This document shows, in pieces, positions 8,083 to 16,853 of a stretch of 42,739 bases of DNA (positions are counted from its first letter, which is position 1; every line of letters starts with the position of its first letter). Origin of the DNA: Candidatus Thorarchaeota archaeon (GTDB taxonomy: Archaea > Asgardarchaeota > Thorarchaeia > Thorarchaeales > Thorarchaeaceae); assembly GCA_020348985.1 (NCBI GenBank), contig CP070761.1:2071177-2113915 (forward strand), written 5' to 3'. The notes under the pieces were generated by a model. The model ran no database searches. It was not told where the DNA came from and saw only the letters and a program-made list of their open reading frames with translations. A program made the position numbers and the translations under genes.

Positions 8083-8106
8083 CCGGACGCGGGTTTACGC
8101 GTCTGG
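8083..8106 (+). promoter_or_regulatory. Inverted repeat in the leader of the binding-protein gene
   Basis: GACGCG (8086-8091) and CGCGTC (8098-8103) form a perfect palindrome around a 6-base spacer. CC/GG pairs extend it outward with one mismatch. It lies about 40 bases before the ATG at 8143, near where a start driven by the AT-rich GTTATGTAAATG (about 8066-8077) would fall. It could be an operator or a leader hairpin; nothing here decides between them. Confidence 0.3.
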
Positions 8107-8142
8107 GACGTCTAAGGATTTAGATGTCGGAGGGAAATCGAA

Positions 8143-9522
8143 ATGGATACAAGAACAAAACAGATGCTTGCGGTACTCCTCGTCATAGTAGTAGTAGCTG
8201 GTGTAGGCGTTGTCTTCATCATGCTTCCACCCGCAGGAGTACCGATTGGCCAACTATTCACTCCCGGCGCTCCAGCGAATACTCCGGCCGAGAACATCAT
8301 CATAGTAGGGATCTTGGATCCCATGACTGACATTCAAGGAATAGGAGCATGGCAGGGTGCCTATATGGCGTGTGAAGAATTGAACCTGGCCGGTGGGGTC
8401 ACAGTAGATGGTGAAGATTACTACTTCGGTGTTATCGCTGAAGACACTTCAGAGTCTGAGGCCAGTCTCGACCTCACGAAGGGGACGGCTGCAGCAACGA
8501 AGATCATCGAAGAAGATGGTGCACAGTTCATAATTGGTGGATTCAGATCAGAAGCACTTCTTGCTTACCAAGAGATTGTGATGGACAACGAGATGCTCTT
8601 ATTTGGAACCGGAGCTTCGACAGACATATTCTGTCAAAATGTCCTCGACAACTATGATAGGTATAAGTACTTCTTCCGAGTCATACCCATCAATTCCACC
8701 TCACTAGCGTCGTCACTGTTGAGGTACATAGCATACCTGGACGGCTACCTAACTGCTGTCACAGGACAGAACATAACCAAGGTAGCGGTCATTCGTGAAG
8801 ACCTCACCTGGACAGAAGGTATGGGAGCCTTTTTGGATGGATACTTGCCGCTTTACGGTCTGGAAGTTGTTGAACACATTGCATACCCGATAACTGCTGA
8901 TGCTGCGGCCTTTGCTACATACTGGCAGCAGATTGATGATGCAGGAGCACAGATAACAGTCCCAGTCATCTCTGCACAGGGTGGAATTCTGATGACCACC
9001 CAGTATCAGCAGCTTCAACCAAAATGCATCATGGCAGGTATTGATGTCATGGGACAGCTTGATACATACTGGACTCAAACTGCTGGCGCATGTCAATACG
9101 AAGTTGTACTCCAGTCAACCATTCGTACTAACAAGACCACAAGGACGATCCCAGCGTGGGATGCGTTTCTGGCCAAGTACGGACAAGAACCGATCTACAA
9201 TGCAATCGGTAGCTATGATGCCATGTATATTCTAGCACAGGCCATCGAAGACGGTCAGACATTCAACTCTACTGAACTCATACCGGTTCTAGAGGAAATT
9301 GACGTCAACAACCCATTCGAAGGATTTGCCGGGAACATTGCATTCCTTGACTCTCACGATGTGTTCGAGGGGTACATTGGGGACACAATCTACAGCGTCG
9401 TCCTATTCACTCAGTGGCAAGCCGGCGGTGTTAAGGAGGCCCTTTCCAGTGGTGGTTACATCTATCCGGACTCTGTTGTGACTGCTCAGTTGGTGCTTCC
9501 ACCCTGGGGTATAAACCCGTAG
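8143..9522 (+). CDS. Branched-chain amino acid-type ABC transporter, substrate-binding protein
   Basis: This 459-residue protein has a type I periplasmic-binding fold of the LivJ/Leu-Ile-Val family: IIVGILDPMTD near the start, an ACEELNLAGGV segment, then IIGGFRSEA and a YDAMYILAQAI stretch. A single hydrophobic helix at about residues 8-28 has no lipobox cysteine, so the domain is probably tethered outside the membrane by an uncleaved N-terminal anchor, as in many archaea. GGAGGG at 8129-8134 fits the ATG at 8143. The permease and ATPase genes follow after a terminator. The ligand is inferred from the family and could be another amino acid or a small organic acid. Confidence 0.87.
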   Translation: MDTRTKQMLAVLLVIVVVAGVGVVFIMLPPAGVPIGQLFTPGAPANTPAENIIIVGILDPMTDIQGIGAWQGAYMACEELNLAGGVTVDGEDYYFGVIAEDTSESEASLDLTKGTAAATKIIEEDGAQFIIGGFRSEALLAYQEIVMDNEMLLFGTGASTDIFCQNVLDNYDRYKYFFRVIPINSTSLASSLLRYIAYLDGYLTAVTGQNITKVAVIREDLTWTEGMGAFLDGYLPLYGLEVVEHIAYPITADAAAFATYWQQIDDAGAQITVPVISAQGGILMTTQYQQLQPKCIMAGIDVMGQLDTYWTQTAGACQYEVVLQSTIRTNKTTRTIPAWDAFLAKYGQEPIYNAIGSYDAMYILAQAIEDGQTFNSTELIPVLEEIDVNNPFEGFAGNIAFLDSHDVFEGYIGDTIYSVVLFTQWQAGGVKEALSSGGYIYPDSVVTAQLVLPPWGINP

Positions 9523-9540
9523 ATTGAGCATTTGAAAAAA

Positions 9541-9577
9541 ACTCCCCCCTTTTTAGGGGGGAAGTTCCTTCTTTTTT
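9541..9577 (+). terminator. Terminator between binding protein and permease genes
   Basis: CCCCCC (9544-9549), a 6-base loop TTTTTA and GGGGGG (9556-9561) form a perfect stem. A T-rich tail ending in TTTTTT (9572-9577) follows. It sits between the binding-protein gene and livH, so it would let more binding protein than permease be made if it is only partly efficient. Confidence 0.7.
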
Positions 9578-9616
9578 AGGTCAGAATCACAGACAGACAT
9601 GTTATGGTGAGCTAAT

Positions 9617-10474
9617 TTGATTGAAGAAGTAATAATCTTCGGCACAGTACAGGGGGCTCTATTGGCCCTATTGGCTTTGGGCTTCTCCCTAGTATACGGC
9701 GTGGGAGGAGTCCTCAACCTGGCCCATGGTGCGTTCTACCTTATAACGGCGTACATAATCTTCTGGACCATACCCCTCTTCGGATTCACAGTTAGTGCCA
9801 TAGTAGGCCTAATTGCAGTAATGGGAATTGCCGCATTCACATCTCTTGCGCTAATCAAGCCTCTGCAAGACACGCACATTGGCGTTGTTTTGGTTACGTT
9901 TGCACTCGCCTTCTTCTTCGAGCAATTCGTGAAGTACTTTGGAGATCCGCTGTACCACTACATTGCCCCGTGGGTGCCGGGATTCATCACATTGCTTGGG
10001 ATTAATCTGCAAGCACAGCTCTTGGCCTTGGTAATTGGATCTATCGCACTGGTAATAGTAGTCACATTGTTCATCAACAAGACAAAGATAGGAAAGTCAA
10101 TTCGTGCCGTATCCCAAGATGCAGAAGCAGCTTCGCTCGTCGGAATCAATACCGACCTGGTCCTCATGACAAGTCTTGTGTTATCGGCCCTTCTTGTTGG
10201 CTTTGCTGTAATATTCTATGCTCCTGGCAATTATATCGCCCCCCATATCGGGTGGCGCTATCTTCTGCTGGCATTCTCGGTGACAATATTCGGAGGGATG
10301 GGAAGCATTCCAGGTAGTATTGTTGGAGCATTCATCATGGGGTATGCAACAACATTTACTGATTACTTTCCAATGTTAGGACCGGAATACTCCCAGCTAA
10401 TTCCAATCGTCGTCATCTTAGTTATGCTCCTTATCAGACCTCAGGGGTTGCTAGGAAAGGAGGAGGTTCAATAA
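9617..10474 (+). CDS. livH: Branched-chain amino acid ABC transporter permease LivH-type
   Basis: The 285-residue integral membrane protein has the LivH hallmarks: a start with GTVQGALLALLALGFSLVYGV, then GVLNLAHGAFY in helix 2, IRAVSQDAEAASLVGIN in the cytoplasmic coupling loop, and FGGMGSIPGSIVGA near the end. It ends in the usual RPQGLLG. It starts at a TTG 5 bases after GGTGAG (9606-9611). Five genes follow without a real gap (livM, livG, livF, HEAT, ligase). The symbol is used in the family sense. Confidence 0.88.
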   Translation: MIEEVIIFGTVQGALLALLALGFSLVYGVGGVLNLAHGAFYLITAYIIFWTIPLFGFTVSAIVGLIAVMGIAAFTSLALIKPLQDTHIGVVLVTFALAFFFEQFVKYFGDPLYHYIAPWVPGFITLLGINLQAQLLALVIGSIALVIVVTLFINKTKIGKSIRAVSQDAEAASLVGINTDLVLMTSLVLSALLVGFAVIFYAPGNYIAPHIGWRYLLLAFSVTIFGGMGSIPGSIVGAFIMGYATTFTDYFPMLGPEYSQLIPIVVILVMLLIRPQGLLGKEEVQ

Positions 10475-10478
10475 CCTC

Positions 10479-11474
10479 ATGATGCGCCTCCAACTAGACC
10501 TTCGATCCTTCTTTGAGCGGTTCAAGATATGGGCAGTTTCATTCCGAGGCAGTATAACACTTATCGCTCTTGCTGGATTGTCACTCTTTCCGCCAATTAC
10601 ACGTAGTGTATACTGGACACAAATCCTGATCAGTGCCATGATATTCGCAATCTTTGCAGCGAGTTGGGATCTTCTCGCGGGATATGCAGGACAAGTTAGC
10701 TTTGGTCACTCTGTGTTCTTCGGCGCAGCAGGCTATGTCACAGCTGCTCTTGTAAGATACTTGGGGGTCAATTGGATTCTGTCCTTGATTGCTGGAGCTT
10801 TTGCAGCAGTTCTCTTCAGCCTACTGATTGGGATTCCATGCCTGAGATTGAAAGGACCATATCTGGCCTTGGGGACTTTGGCTTTCAGCTTGATTCTGCT
10901 CAGCTTGTTCTATATGGGTCCACCATGGTCAGACATACTTGGTGGAAGTGAAGGCATCTCGGGACTGCCAGTTCCTCCAAACATCTTTGTTGCTTTCTAC
11001 CTTGTTCTTGGCTTCATGATAATCTCGCTGTTTGGGATGCATGCGATTGTTGAATCGAGACTCGGAACTCTTCTGAAAGCGATTCGCGATGACGAGACGT
11101 GCGCAGATGCTTCCGGGATAAACACAACAGTATACAAGTTGATAGCCTTCATGTTAAGCGGATTCTTTGCTGGCATTGCCGGTTCGTTGTTTGTGTTGCA
11201 ACAAACCGCAGTCAATCCGGCGTACTTCCAGCCACTATATTCATTCTATGCGATTATAATGGCATCAATTGGTGGTATAGCAACAATCTTTGGGTCGATA
11301 GCAGGGTCATTCATCTTCTGGATTCTCAGTGAGTTTCTGCGACCACTGGCCGCTGCCGCTTTGTTGATTTTCGCCACCTTGCTGATTCTGATTGTACGGT
11401 TCGCAGAAGAAGGCGTCATGAATCCGGTGATGGAGAGGATACAAGAATACTGGGACAAGTTCAGAGGTATGTAA
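10479..11474 (+). CDS. livM: Branched-chain amino acid ABC transporter permease LivM-type
   Basis: The 331-residue multi-pass protein carries LivM motifs: SWDLLAGYAGQVSFGHSVFFG near residue 65, GPYLALGTLAFSL, a GGSEGISGLP loop, a coupling loop ending KAIRDDETCADASGI, and GGIATIFGSIAGS late. The N-terminus is about 25 residues longer and more basic than in most bacterial LivM proteins. GGAGGAGG before the livH stop serves as its ribosome binding site. The start at 10479 lies 4 bases past that stop, so the two permeases are probably translationally coupled. Confidence 0.88.
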   Translation: MMRLQLDLRSFFERFKIWAVSFRGSITLIALAGLSLFPPITRSVYWTQILISAMIFAIFAASWDLLAGYAGQVSFGHSVFFGAAGYVTAALVRYLGVNWILSLIAGAFAAVLFSLLIGIPCLRLKGPYLALGTLAFSLILLSLFYMGPPWSDILGGSEGISGLPVPPNIFVAFYLVLGFMIISLFGMHAIVESRLGTLLKAIRDDETCADASGINTTVYKLIAFMLSGFFAGIAGSLFVLQQTAVNPAYFQPLYSFYAIIMASIGGIATIFGSIAGSFIFWILSEFLRPLAAAALLIFATLLILIVRFAEEGVMNPVMERIQEYWDKFRGM

Positions 11475-11475
11475 C

Positions 11476-12216
11476 ATGACGCTCCTACTTGAAGTCAAGA
11501 ACTTAACGAAGAAATTCGGCGGCCTAACTGCAGTCAACGATGTCAATTTCGAGATCGAAAGAGGAGAAATACTAGGTCTGATTGGACCCAACGGTGCAGG
11601 CAAGACAACGCTCTTCCACTTAATCTCGGGATTTGAGAAGGCCAACTCAGGAACGGTCCGATTCGATGGAATAGACATCACCGGACTCAAACCATACCAG
11701 ATAGTCAACTTGGGGATGGCTCGGACCTTTCAGCTCGTCAGATCATTCCGGTTTCTGAATCTTCTTGACAATGTGGCTGTGGCAATCTTGTCAGCCCGAG
11801 GCAAGGCGGCTTTCGGAGAAATCGGGATAGACGAAGCAGCTAGCACAATCCTTTCAGAAGTCGGGCTAGTCGACAAGGCAAGAGTACCCCCGGTCATCCT
11901 CCCTCATGGAGACTTGAGGCGGCTTGAGATTGGGAAGGCTCTGGGAACCAACCCAGAAATGCTTCTTCTCGATGAACCGTTTAGTGGACTTGTCCACGAA
12001 GAGAAGGAAAAGATTACCCAGCTAATCAACAGACTCAGGACGGAAGGAGTCACGATATTTGTGACAGGTCATGTTCTTCGTGAGCTGATGACACTTGTTC
12101 CAAGGGTCATTGCGATGCATCATGGCAGATTGATTGCCGAAGGGCCTCCTAAAGAGGTGGCCAACAATAGAATAGTACTTGAAGCATATCTTGGTCGAGG
12201 TGAGGAGTTTGCTTGA
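11476..12216 (+). CDS. livG: Branched-chain amino acid ABC transporter ATPase LivG-type
   Basis: This 246-residue ABC ATPase has Walker A GPNGAGKT at about residues 37-44, the LivG-typical GMARTFQLVRSF Q-loop region, Walker B MLLLDEPF and the H-loop VTGH. The signature segment reads LPHGDLRRLEIG rather than the usual LSYGxQRRLEIA: the Gly is kept, but the first Ser and the Gln are replaced. It is slightly shorter than typical bacterial LivG. It begins 1 base past the livM stop and overlaps the start region of livF. Cytoplasmic; pairs with LivF to drive transport. Confidence 0.87.
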   Translation: MTLLLEVKNLTKKFGGLTAVNDVNFEIERGEILGLIGPNGAGKTTLFHLISGFEKANSGTVRFDGIDITGLKPYQIVNLGMARTFQLVRSFRFLNLLDNVAVAILSARGKAAFGEIGIDEAASTILSEVGLVDKARVPPVILPHGDLRRLEIGKALGTNPEMLLLDEPFSGLVHEEKEKITQLINRLRTEGVTIFVTGHVLRELMTLVPRVIAMHHGRLIAEGPPKEVANNRIVLEAYLGRGEEFA

Positions 12217-12913
12217 GCTACGCAAGGTTTACCACTACTATGGAAAGGCAAGGGCATTAGAGGAAGTCAATCTGACTGTAGAGGAAGGTTCACTTGATGC
12301 AGTGATTGGTCCAAACGGTGCAGGCAAGTCTACTCTGCTTCGTGCCATTTCTGGCTTGGAGGAAATCGACAGAGGAAGGATTTCTTTCATGGGTGAGAGG
12401 ATTGACGAGCTCGATCCGCACGAGATTGCTCGGAAAGGAATTGGACATTGTCCAGAACGCCGTCGGCTCTTCTATGACATGTCTGTGATGGAGAATATCG
12501 AGCTTGGGGCCTACGCATTGCAGGACAAGAGCAAATATCCGGAACTACTCGACTTTGTGTTTGACATCTTCCCGCGTCTTGATGAACGGAGGAAGCAACG
12601 CGCCGGGACTCTTAGCGGCGGAGAGCAACAGATGCTGGCAATCGCCCGAGCGCTCATGTCCAATCCCAAATTGCTTTTACTGGATGAACCCTCCCTGGGA
12701 TTGGCTCCAAAGATAAAGACAAGGATATTCGAAGCTGTCGAGCAAATCAAGCATGAAGGCACCACAACTCTGCTGGTTGAACAAGATGCCGTTCTCGCCA
12801 TGGAGGTGGCTGACTACATCTACGTTCTCGAGGAAGGGAAGATCGAGATGAGCGGCACGAAGGAACAGCTAGAAAGAGAGCCCCGAATTAAGAAAGTGTA
12901 CTTGGGAATATAG
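12209..12913 (+). CDS. livF: Branched-chain amino acid ABC transporter ATPase LivF-type
   Basis: This 234-residue ABC ATPase has Walker A GPNGAGKS, a Q-loop region followed by GHCPERRRLFYDMSV (typical of LivF), an intact signature LSGGEQQ, Walker B LLLLDEPSLGL and the LivF-type VEQD switch. I choose the TTG at 12209 because GAGGTG at 12197-12202 is 6 bases upstream. This gives the usual family length and an 8-base overlap with livG, suggesting coupled translation. A longer frame from a TTG at 12179 adds ten residues with no family match. Confidence 0.87.
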   Translation: MLELRKVYHYYGKARALEEVNLTVEEGSLDAVIGPNGAGKSTLLRAISGLEEIDRGRISFMGERIDELDPHEIARKGIGHCPERRRLFYDMSVMENIELGAYALQDKSKYPELLDFVFDIFPRLDERRKQRAGTLSGGEQQMLAIARALMSNPKLLLLDEPSLGLAPKIKTRIFEAVEQIKHEGTTTLLVEQDAVLAMEVADYIYVLEEGKIEMSGTKEQLEREPRIKKVYLGI

Positions 12914-12924
12914 GAGGTGTCAGA

Positions 12925-14265
12925 ATGTCTGCTTCTCTTGAAGAACTCTTACGTGATGCGAAGGTAGAAATGGTTGTAGCCAGAGTGGAAAAGGACCCCT
13001 CAATCATCAAGGAACTGACAGAGCTACTCGGACATGAGGTTCGATCTGTGAGATTTAATGCTGCATTGACACTTGGAGAGTTGGGTGAGACTGCTTCAGA
13101 AGCAGTTTCTCAATTGGTAGTCTGCCTTGAAGATGAAGATTGGAGCATTTGTCGTGAAGCGGCAAGATCTTTGGGCAAGATAGGTGAATCCGCAGTAGAC
13201 AGTATTCCGAGTCTATCAAAACTGCTAGAAGACAATGAGGTCTCCATTCGCAAGGCTGCGGCGATATCACTTGGGAAAATCGGAGTGGGCACTATTGAGT
13301 CTCAATATCGTTTGGTTGCCGCATTAAGAGACACTGATGAAGAAGTGCGCACCGAAGTTGTCAAAACCCTTGGAGCAATGGGCGCGTCCGCACACGCTAC
13401 GATTCCAGACCTTATTGAACGACTTCGCGATGCCAGCTGGACGGTAAGAACGGCTGCTGCTCAAGCGATCAGGAAGATCGGAAAAGGGTCTAGTGAAGCT
13501 ATTCCCACTTTGATTAGTACGCTGGAAGATAGAGACTGGAGAGTTCGTTATCGGGTTATAGATACACTGGTAGAGATCGGAGAACAGGCGATTCCTCCCC
13601 TATTGGAGTCTCTGAATCATGAGAATGAAATTGTTCGAAAAGGAGCAGTCGATGCTCTTGGTGAGATGAAGGTTACAGAGCCGGTTTACATCATGGCTAT
13701 TGCAGCTCAATTGAGTGATAGCAAAGAAGGAGTCCGCGGAAAGGCGGCGGATGCTCTCCGTAACATTGGAGTTCCTGCAATTCCTGCGTTGTTGAACTCC
13801 TACGAATCAGCAAACAAGAGTATGAAAACACTCATCATATCCTCACTGGGGGGTATTGGAGAAGAAGCACGAGACGCGATCCCGAGTCTCATAGGCATTT
13901 TGAGTGAAGGTGGAACTCAAGATCGCGCAGAAGCCGCAAGAGCGCTTGGCAAGATAGCGATGGGCGAAGATTCGGCAATTCGTGCACTGGTCAACGCGCT
14001 GGAAGATACGAAGGTCAAAGTCAGGCGCGAAGCCGCACTAAGTCTCGGGAAGATTAGTCCTGTTGAATCAGATGCTGTTCCTGCCCTAGTCCGGACTCTC
14101 AGTGACCCAAAACCAGACGTTCGCTGGCGCGCAGCCGAAGCGCTCGGGAAGATTGGCAAGAGCAGTCCTGAAATCACATCTGCTTTGGAAGGATTAATCT
14201 ACGATGAGTTTGACTATGTGTCTGAAGCTGCACAAGAGGCACTTGACTTAATAGGTGGAGATTAG
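12925..14265 (+). CDS. HEAT-repeat (PBS-lyase-like) protein
   Basis: The 446-residue protein is built of about a dozen HEAT-like repeats of 31-39 residues. They share the pattern V-R-x-A-A-x-x-LG-x-IG followed by A-I-P-x-L. It has no signal peptide, membrane helix or catalytic motif, so it is probably a cytoplasmic scaffold. GGAGGTG at 12913-12919 overlaps the livF stop and lies 5 bases before the ATG, an excellent ribosome binding site. The position inside the run livH-livM-livG-livF-HEAT-ligase suggests a job tied to transport or to activation of the imported substrate, but no partner can be named. Confidence 0.82.
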   Translation: MSASLEELLRDAKVEMVVARVEKDPSIIKELTELLGHEVRSVRFNAALTLGELGETASEAVSQLVVCLEDEDWSICREAARSLGKIGESAVDSIPSLSKLLEDNEVSIRKAAAISLGKIGVGTIESQYRLVAALRDTDEEVRTEVVKTLGAMGASAHATIPDLIERLRDASWTVRTAAAQAIRKIGKGSSEAIPTLISTLEDRDWRVRYRVIDTLVEIGEQAIPPLLESLNHENEIVRKGAVDALGEMKVTEPVYIMAIAAQLSDSKEGVRGKAADALRNIGVPAIPALLNSYESANKSMKTLIISSLGGIGEEARDAIPSLIGILSEGGTQDRAEAARALGKIAMGEDSAIRALVNALEDTKVKVRREAALSLGKISPVESDAVPALVRTLSDPKPDVRWRAAEALGKIGKSSPEITSALEGLIYDEFDYVSEAAQEALDLIGGD

Positions 14266-14284
14266 ACGACTCTCGGGATTAAAT

Positions 14285-15967
14285 ATGAGTGAAGACCCGT
14301 ATTCCTCAAAACCATGGCTGAAGCATTATGATGAAGGCGTGCCGGAGCACATCGACTATCCCGAGATGAACTTGTGTGAGTTTCTCGATAACGCCGCTCG
14401 TGACTGTGGCGGACGTCCTGCAATTTGGTTTCAGAAGAGGAGAATCACTTACAAGGAATTCAAAGACATTGCTGATAGGCTTGCCACCGCACTCGTTGAG
14501 ATGGGTGTGAAGAAGGGCGACGTTGTGGCAATGATGATACCAAACTTTCCCCAGTTTCTATTCAGTTTCTATGGGATTTTGAAGGCAGGGGGAATTGTCA
14601 CTGCGTGCAGCGTTCTTCTGACAGATCGTGAGCTTGCCTTTCAACTGAATGACTCTGGTGCTGAGACAATCATTGCATGGGACACTCAGCTTGAAAAGAT
14701 CAATAAGATCAAAGATAGAACACGCCTGAGGAACATCATCATTACGAATGTTTTCGACTATGCTCCTGGTGCCAAGAGAGACCCGCCAGAGCTGGCCGGT
14801 ACCAAGCAGTTTGTGAACTTGGTCAACAACATGAAACCTAATCCCCCACAGTTCGAGATTGATCCAAAGGAAACTCTCGCTGTTCTACAGTATACTGGGG
14901 GCACCACTGGTCTTCCGAAGGGTGCAATGCTTACTCACCACAATCTTGTTTCGAACTGCATTGCTGTGTTCACTTGGACCGCCTCGGAAACAGAGGGGAG
15001 AGGCAAGGATACGGGACTCACCAATCTTCCACTGTTTCATATCTACGGAATGACAGTTTGCATGAATGTCTGGGTCTACAATGCCTCGGCAATTGCATTG
15101 AATCCTGACCCTAGAGATCACAAGTCATTGTTTGAGATTATTCGCGATACCAAACCAGCGATGTTCCCAGGCGTGCCGACGATGTATATGCGGCTTCTGG
15201 AACGGGATGATCTTGAAGACTATGCCAACGATCTGAAATGCATCAGGTTCTGCAACACTGGTGCTGCGGCGATGCCGCCTGAAGTCCTGAAAGAATTCGA
15301 GGAAAGGACAGGAGCAATCATCATTGAGGGATATGGTCTGACAGAAGCATCCCCTGTGACCCATGTAAACCCAACAAAGGGAGTGCGGAAAATCGGGTCT
15401 GTTGGTCTTCCTATCTCAGACACTGAAGTAAGAATCGTTGATGTTGATGATTACACGAAGACACTTCCAGTCGGGGAGGAGGGTCAGATTATCATCAAAG
15501 GGCCCCAAGTGATGAAAGGATATTGGAACAAACCCGAAGCCACGGCTTATCAGATCAAGGACGGCTGGCTGATGACTGGTGATGTCGGGAAGATGGACGA
15601 AGAGGGTTACTTCTACATTACGGACAGGATAAAGGACATGATGAATGTTTCAGGATTCAAAGTATATCCAAGAGAAATCGAGGATGTCCTGTTTGAACAT
15701 GAGGCCATTGAAAACGCGGCAGTGATAGGGCTGCCGAATCCTGACATTCCTGGTAGTGACATAATCAAGGCCTTCATCATGTTAAAGGATGGTTACAAAG
15801 AATCAGAGGAGCTGTTGGCGGAGATTCGAGAGTTCGTTAGAACCAGTGTCTCACCTTACAAGGTTCCGAGGGTCATCGAAGTCAGAAAGGAGCTTCCAGA
15901 AACTCTTGTCGGCAAGGTGCTTAGAAAGGACCTGAAAGAACAAGAGGAGCGGAGAGCAGCAGAGTAG
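14285..15967 (+). CDS. AMP-forming acyl-CoA synthetase/ligase
   Basis: This roughly 560-residue adenylate-forming enzyme carries the P-loop-like YTGGTTGLPKGAM near residue 204, GYGLTEASP (motif A5), the TGDVGKMDEEGYF and ITDRIKDMMNVSGFKVYP hinge region, and a C-terminal lysine in VGKVLRKDL. It couples ATP hydrolysis to formation of an acyl-CoA. The family fits medium/long-chain or branched acyl groups, but specificity cannot be read here. I use the ATG at 14285. A GTG at 14255 would add ten residues and overlap the HEAT gene. It ends the transporter operon, which suggests it activates an imported acid or a product derived from it. Confidence 0.87.
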   Translation: MSEDPYSSKPWLKHYDEGVPEHIDYPEMNLCEFLDNAARDCGGRPAIWFQKRRITYKEFKDIADRLATALVEMGVKKGDVVAMMIPNFPQFLFSFYGILKAGGIVTACSVLLTDRELAFQLNDSGAETIIAWDTQLEKINKIKDRTRLRNIIITNVFDYAPGAKRDPPELAGTKQFVNLVNNMKPNPPQFEIDPKETLAVLQYTGGTTGLPKGAMLTHHNLVSNCIAVFTWTASETEGRGKDTGLTNLPLFHIYGMTVCMNVWVYNASAIALNPDPRDHKSLFEIIRDTKPAMFPGVPTMYMRLLERDDLEDYANDLKCIRFCNTGAAAMPPEVLKEFEERTGAIIIEGYGLTEASPVTHVNPTKGVRKIGSVGLPISDTEVRIVDVDDYTKTLPVGEEGQIIIKGPQVMKGYWNKPEATAYQIKDGWLMTGDVGKMDEEGYFYITDRIKDMMNVSGFKVYPREIEDVLFEHEAIENAAVIGLPNPDIPGSDIIKAFIMLKDGYKESEELLAEIREFVRTSVSPYKVPRVIEVRKELPETLVGKVLRKDLKEQEERRAAE

Positions 15968-16203
15968 AGTCCTGCCCTTCAATGCTCTCTTAATGCCCAG
16001 ATGAAGACCAGAGTGATTTCAAAGAGACAAGAAAGAGACAAGTAAGACGCGATCGGATTGACAAGCGACGGGATTGATAACAGAACCAGCCTGAACTCGA
16101 AATAGACAAGCCAAGTAAGGGTGGGAATGCCAATCTATAACCATCTGCGACGGGGACATTCAAGTTGCCACCCACTCCGAGACTCCCCCCTCTACCGCCG
16201 TAG

Positions 16204-16833
16204 CTATACCTGATCCATGGTGTCGACTGGCTTCACGATGCTAGTAAGTCGACCTGTATAGTGCATGAAGTCAACAGTCCACAACCATCCAATGGCAATT
16301 AGTGCTTCACCGAGTTCACGAAACGCTATGCTTGCCCACGACTGGAATATCGCGATATAGGAAATGAATGCAAGAATCAGAGAGACCACCGCAAACCATC
16401 TAATCTCCTTATGTCTCAACCAGACCAGTCCGACAAGTCCCAGAGCAATAGGGATTGTGAGGAAATAGGAGAGCGCAGCTATGAAATGTTGCAGTCTGAA
16501 ATCCTCTGAGAATATCCCCACACCCACCAAGAACACGCACGTGCAAGCAAAAGCAATCATGGCAACCTTTGTTGGCAAGTCCTTCAGTGACCGAATGAAA
16601 TACTGGCTGTAATAGAGAAGGAAAAGTCCAGTGACAATCAGGCCTCCGTTGAAGAAGACCGCGCTCACGACCTGAAGTTCCCCCAGATCAGTTCTATACC
16701 AGCTTCCGAGGTCACTTAGAGCATTCTCAAACCATGAATAGCCTGGAAGTAACGTCACTGAGACAACAATGCACGTCAATCCTATCAGTGGTGCAATGAA
16801 ACCAAAGAGGTTAGGTCGAGGAATGTCTTTCAG
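16204..16833 (-). CDS. DUF998 family membrane protein, copy 2 (non-standard start)
   Basis: Six membrane helices with the DUF998 pattern ENALSDLG after helix 1 and FFNGGL in helix 2. The protein is a clear paralogue of the gene at 16854. The first standard start (TTG at 16779) would remove helix 1. The frame continues upstream, and its codons align with the paralogue through a PRPNL / PKPLL segment and the whole of helix 1. Just beyond lie CTG (16833-16831), ATC and an in-frame TAG at 16839. A GGTG ribosome binding site (complement of 16840-16843) lies 6 bases before the CTG, which I take as the start (209 residues). A frameshift from the nearby ATG at about 16850 is the alternative. Function unknown. 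Confidence 0.72.
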   Translation of the reverse strand: MKDIPRPNLFGFIAPLIGLTCIVVSVTLLPGYSWFENALSDLGSWYRTDLGELQVVSAVFFNGGLIVTGLFLLYYSQYFIRSLKDLPTKVAMIAFACTCVFLVGVGIFSEDFRLQHFIAALSYFLTIPIALGLVGLVWLRHKEIRWFAVVSLILAFISYIAIFQSWASIAFRELGEALIAIGWLWTVDFMHYTGRLTSIVKPVDTMDQV

Positions 16834-16853
16834 GATCTACACCTTTCATGCTG

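Noticed and set aside
15990..16175. 61-codon minus-strand frame between the acyl-CoA ligase and DUF998 genes
   Set aside because: Low-complexity Ser/Arg composition, no ribosome binding site. The segment also holds a short AAGAGACAAG tandem repeat, too small to interpret.
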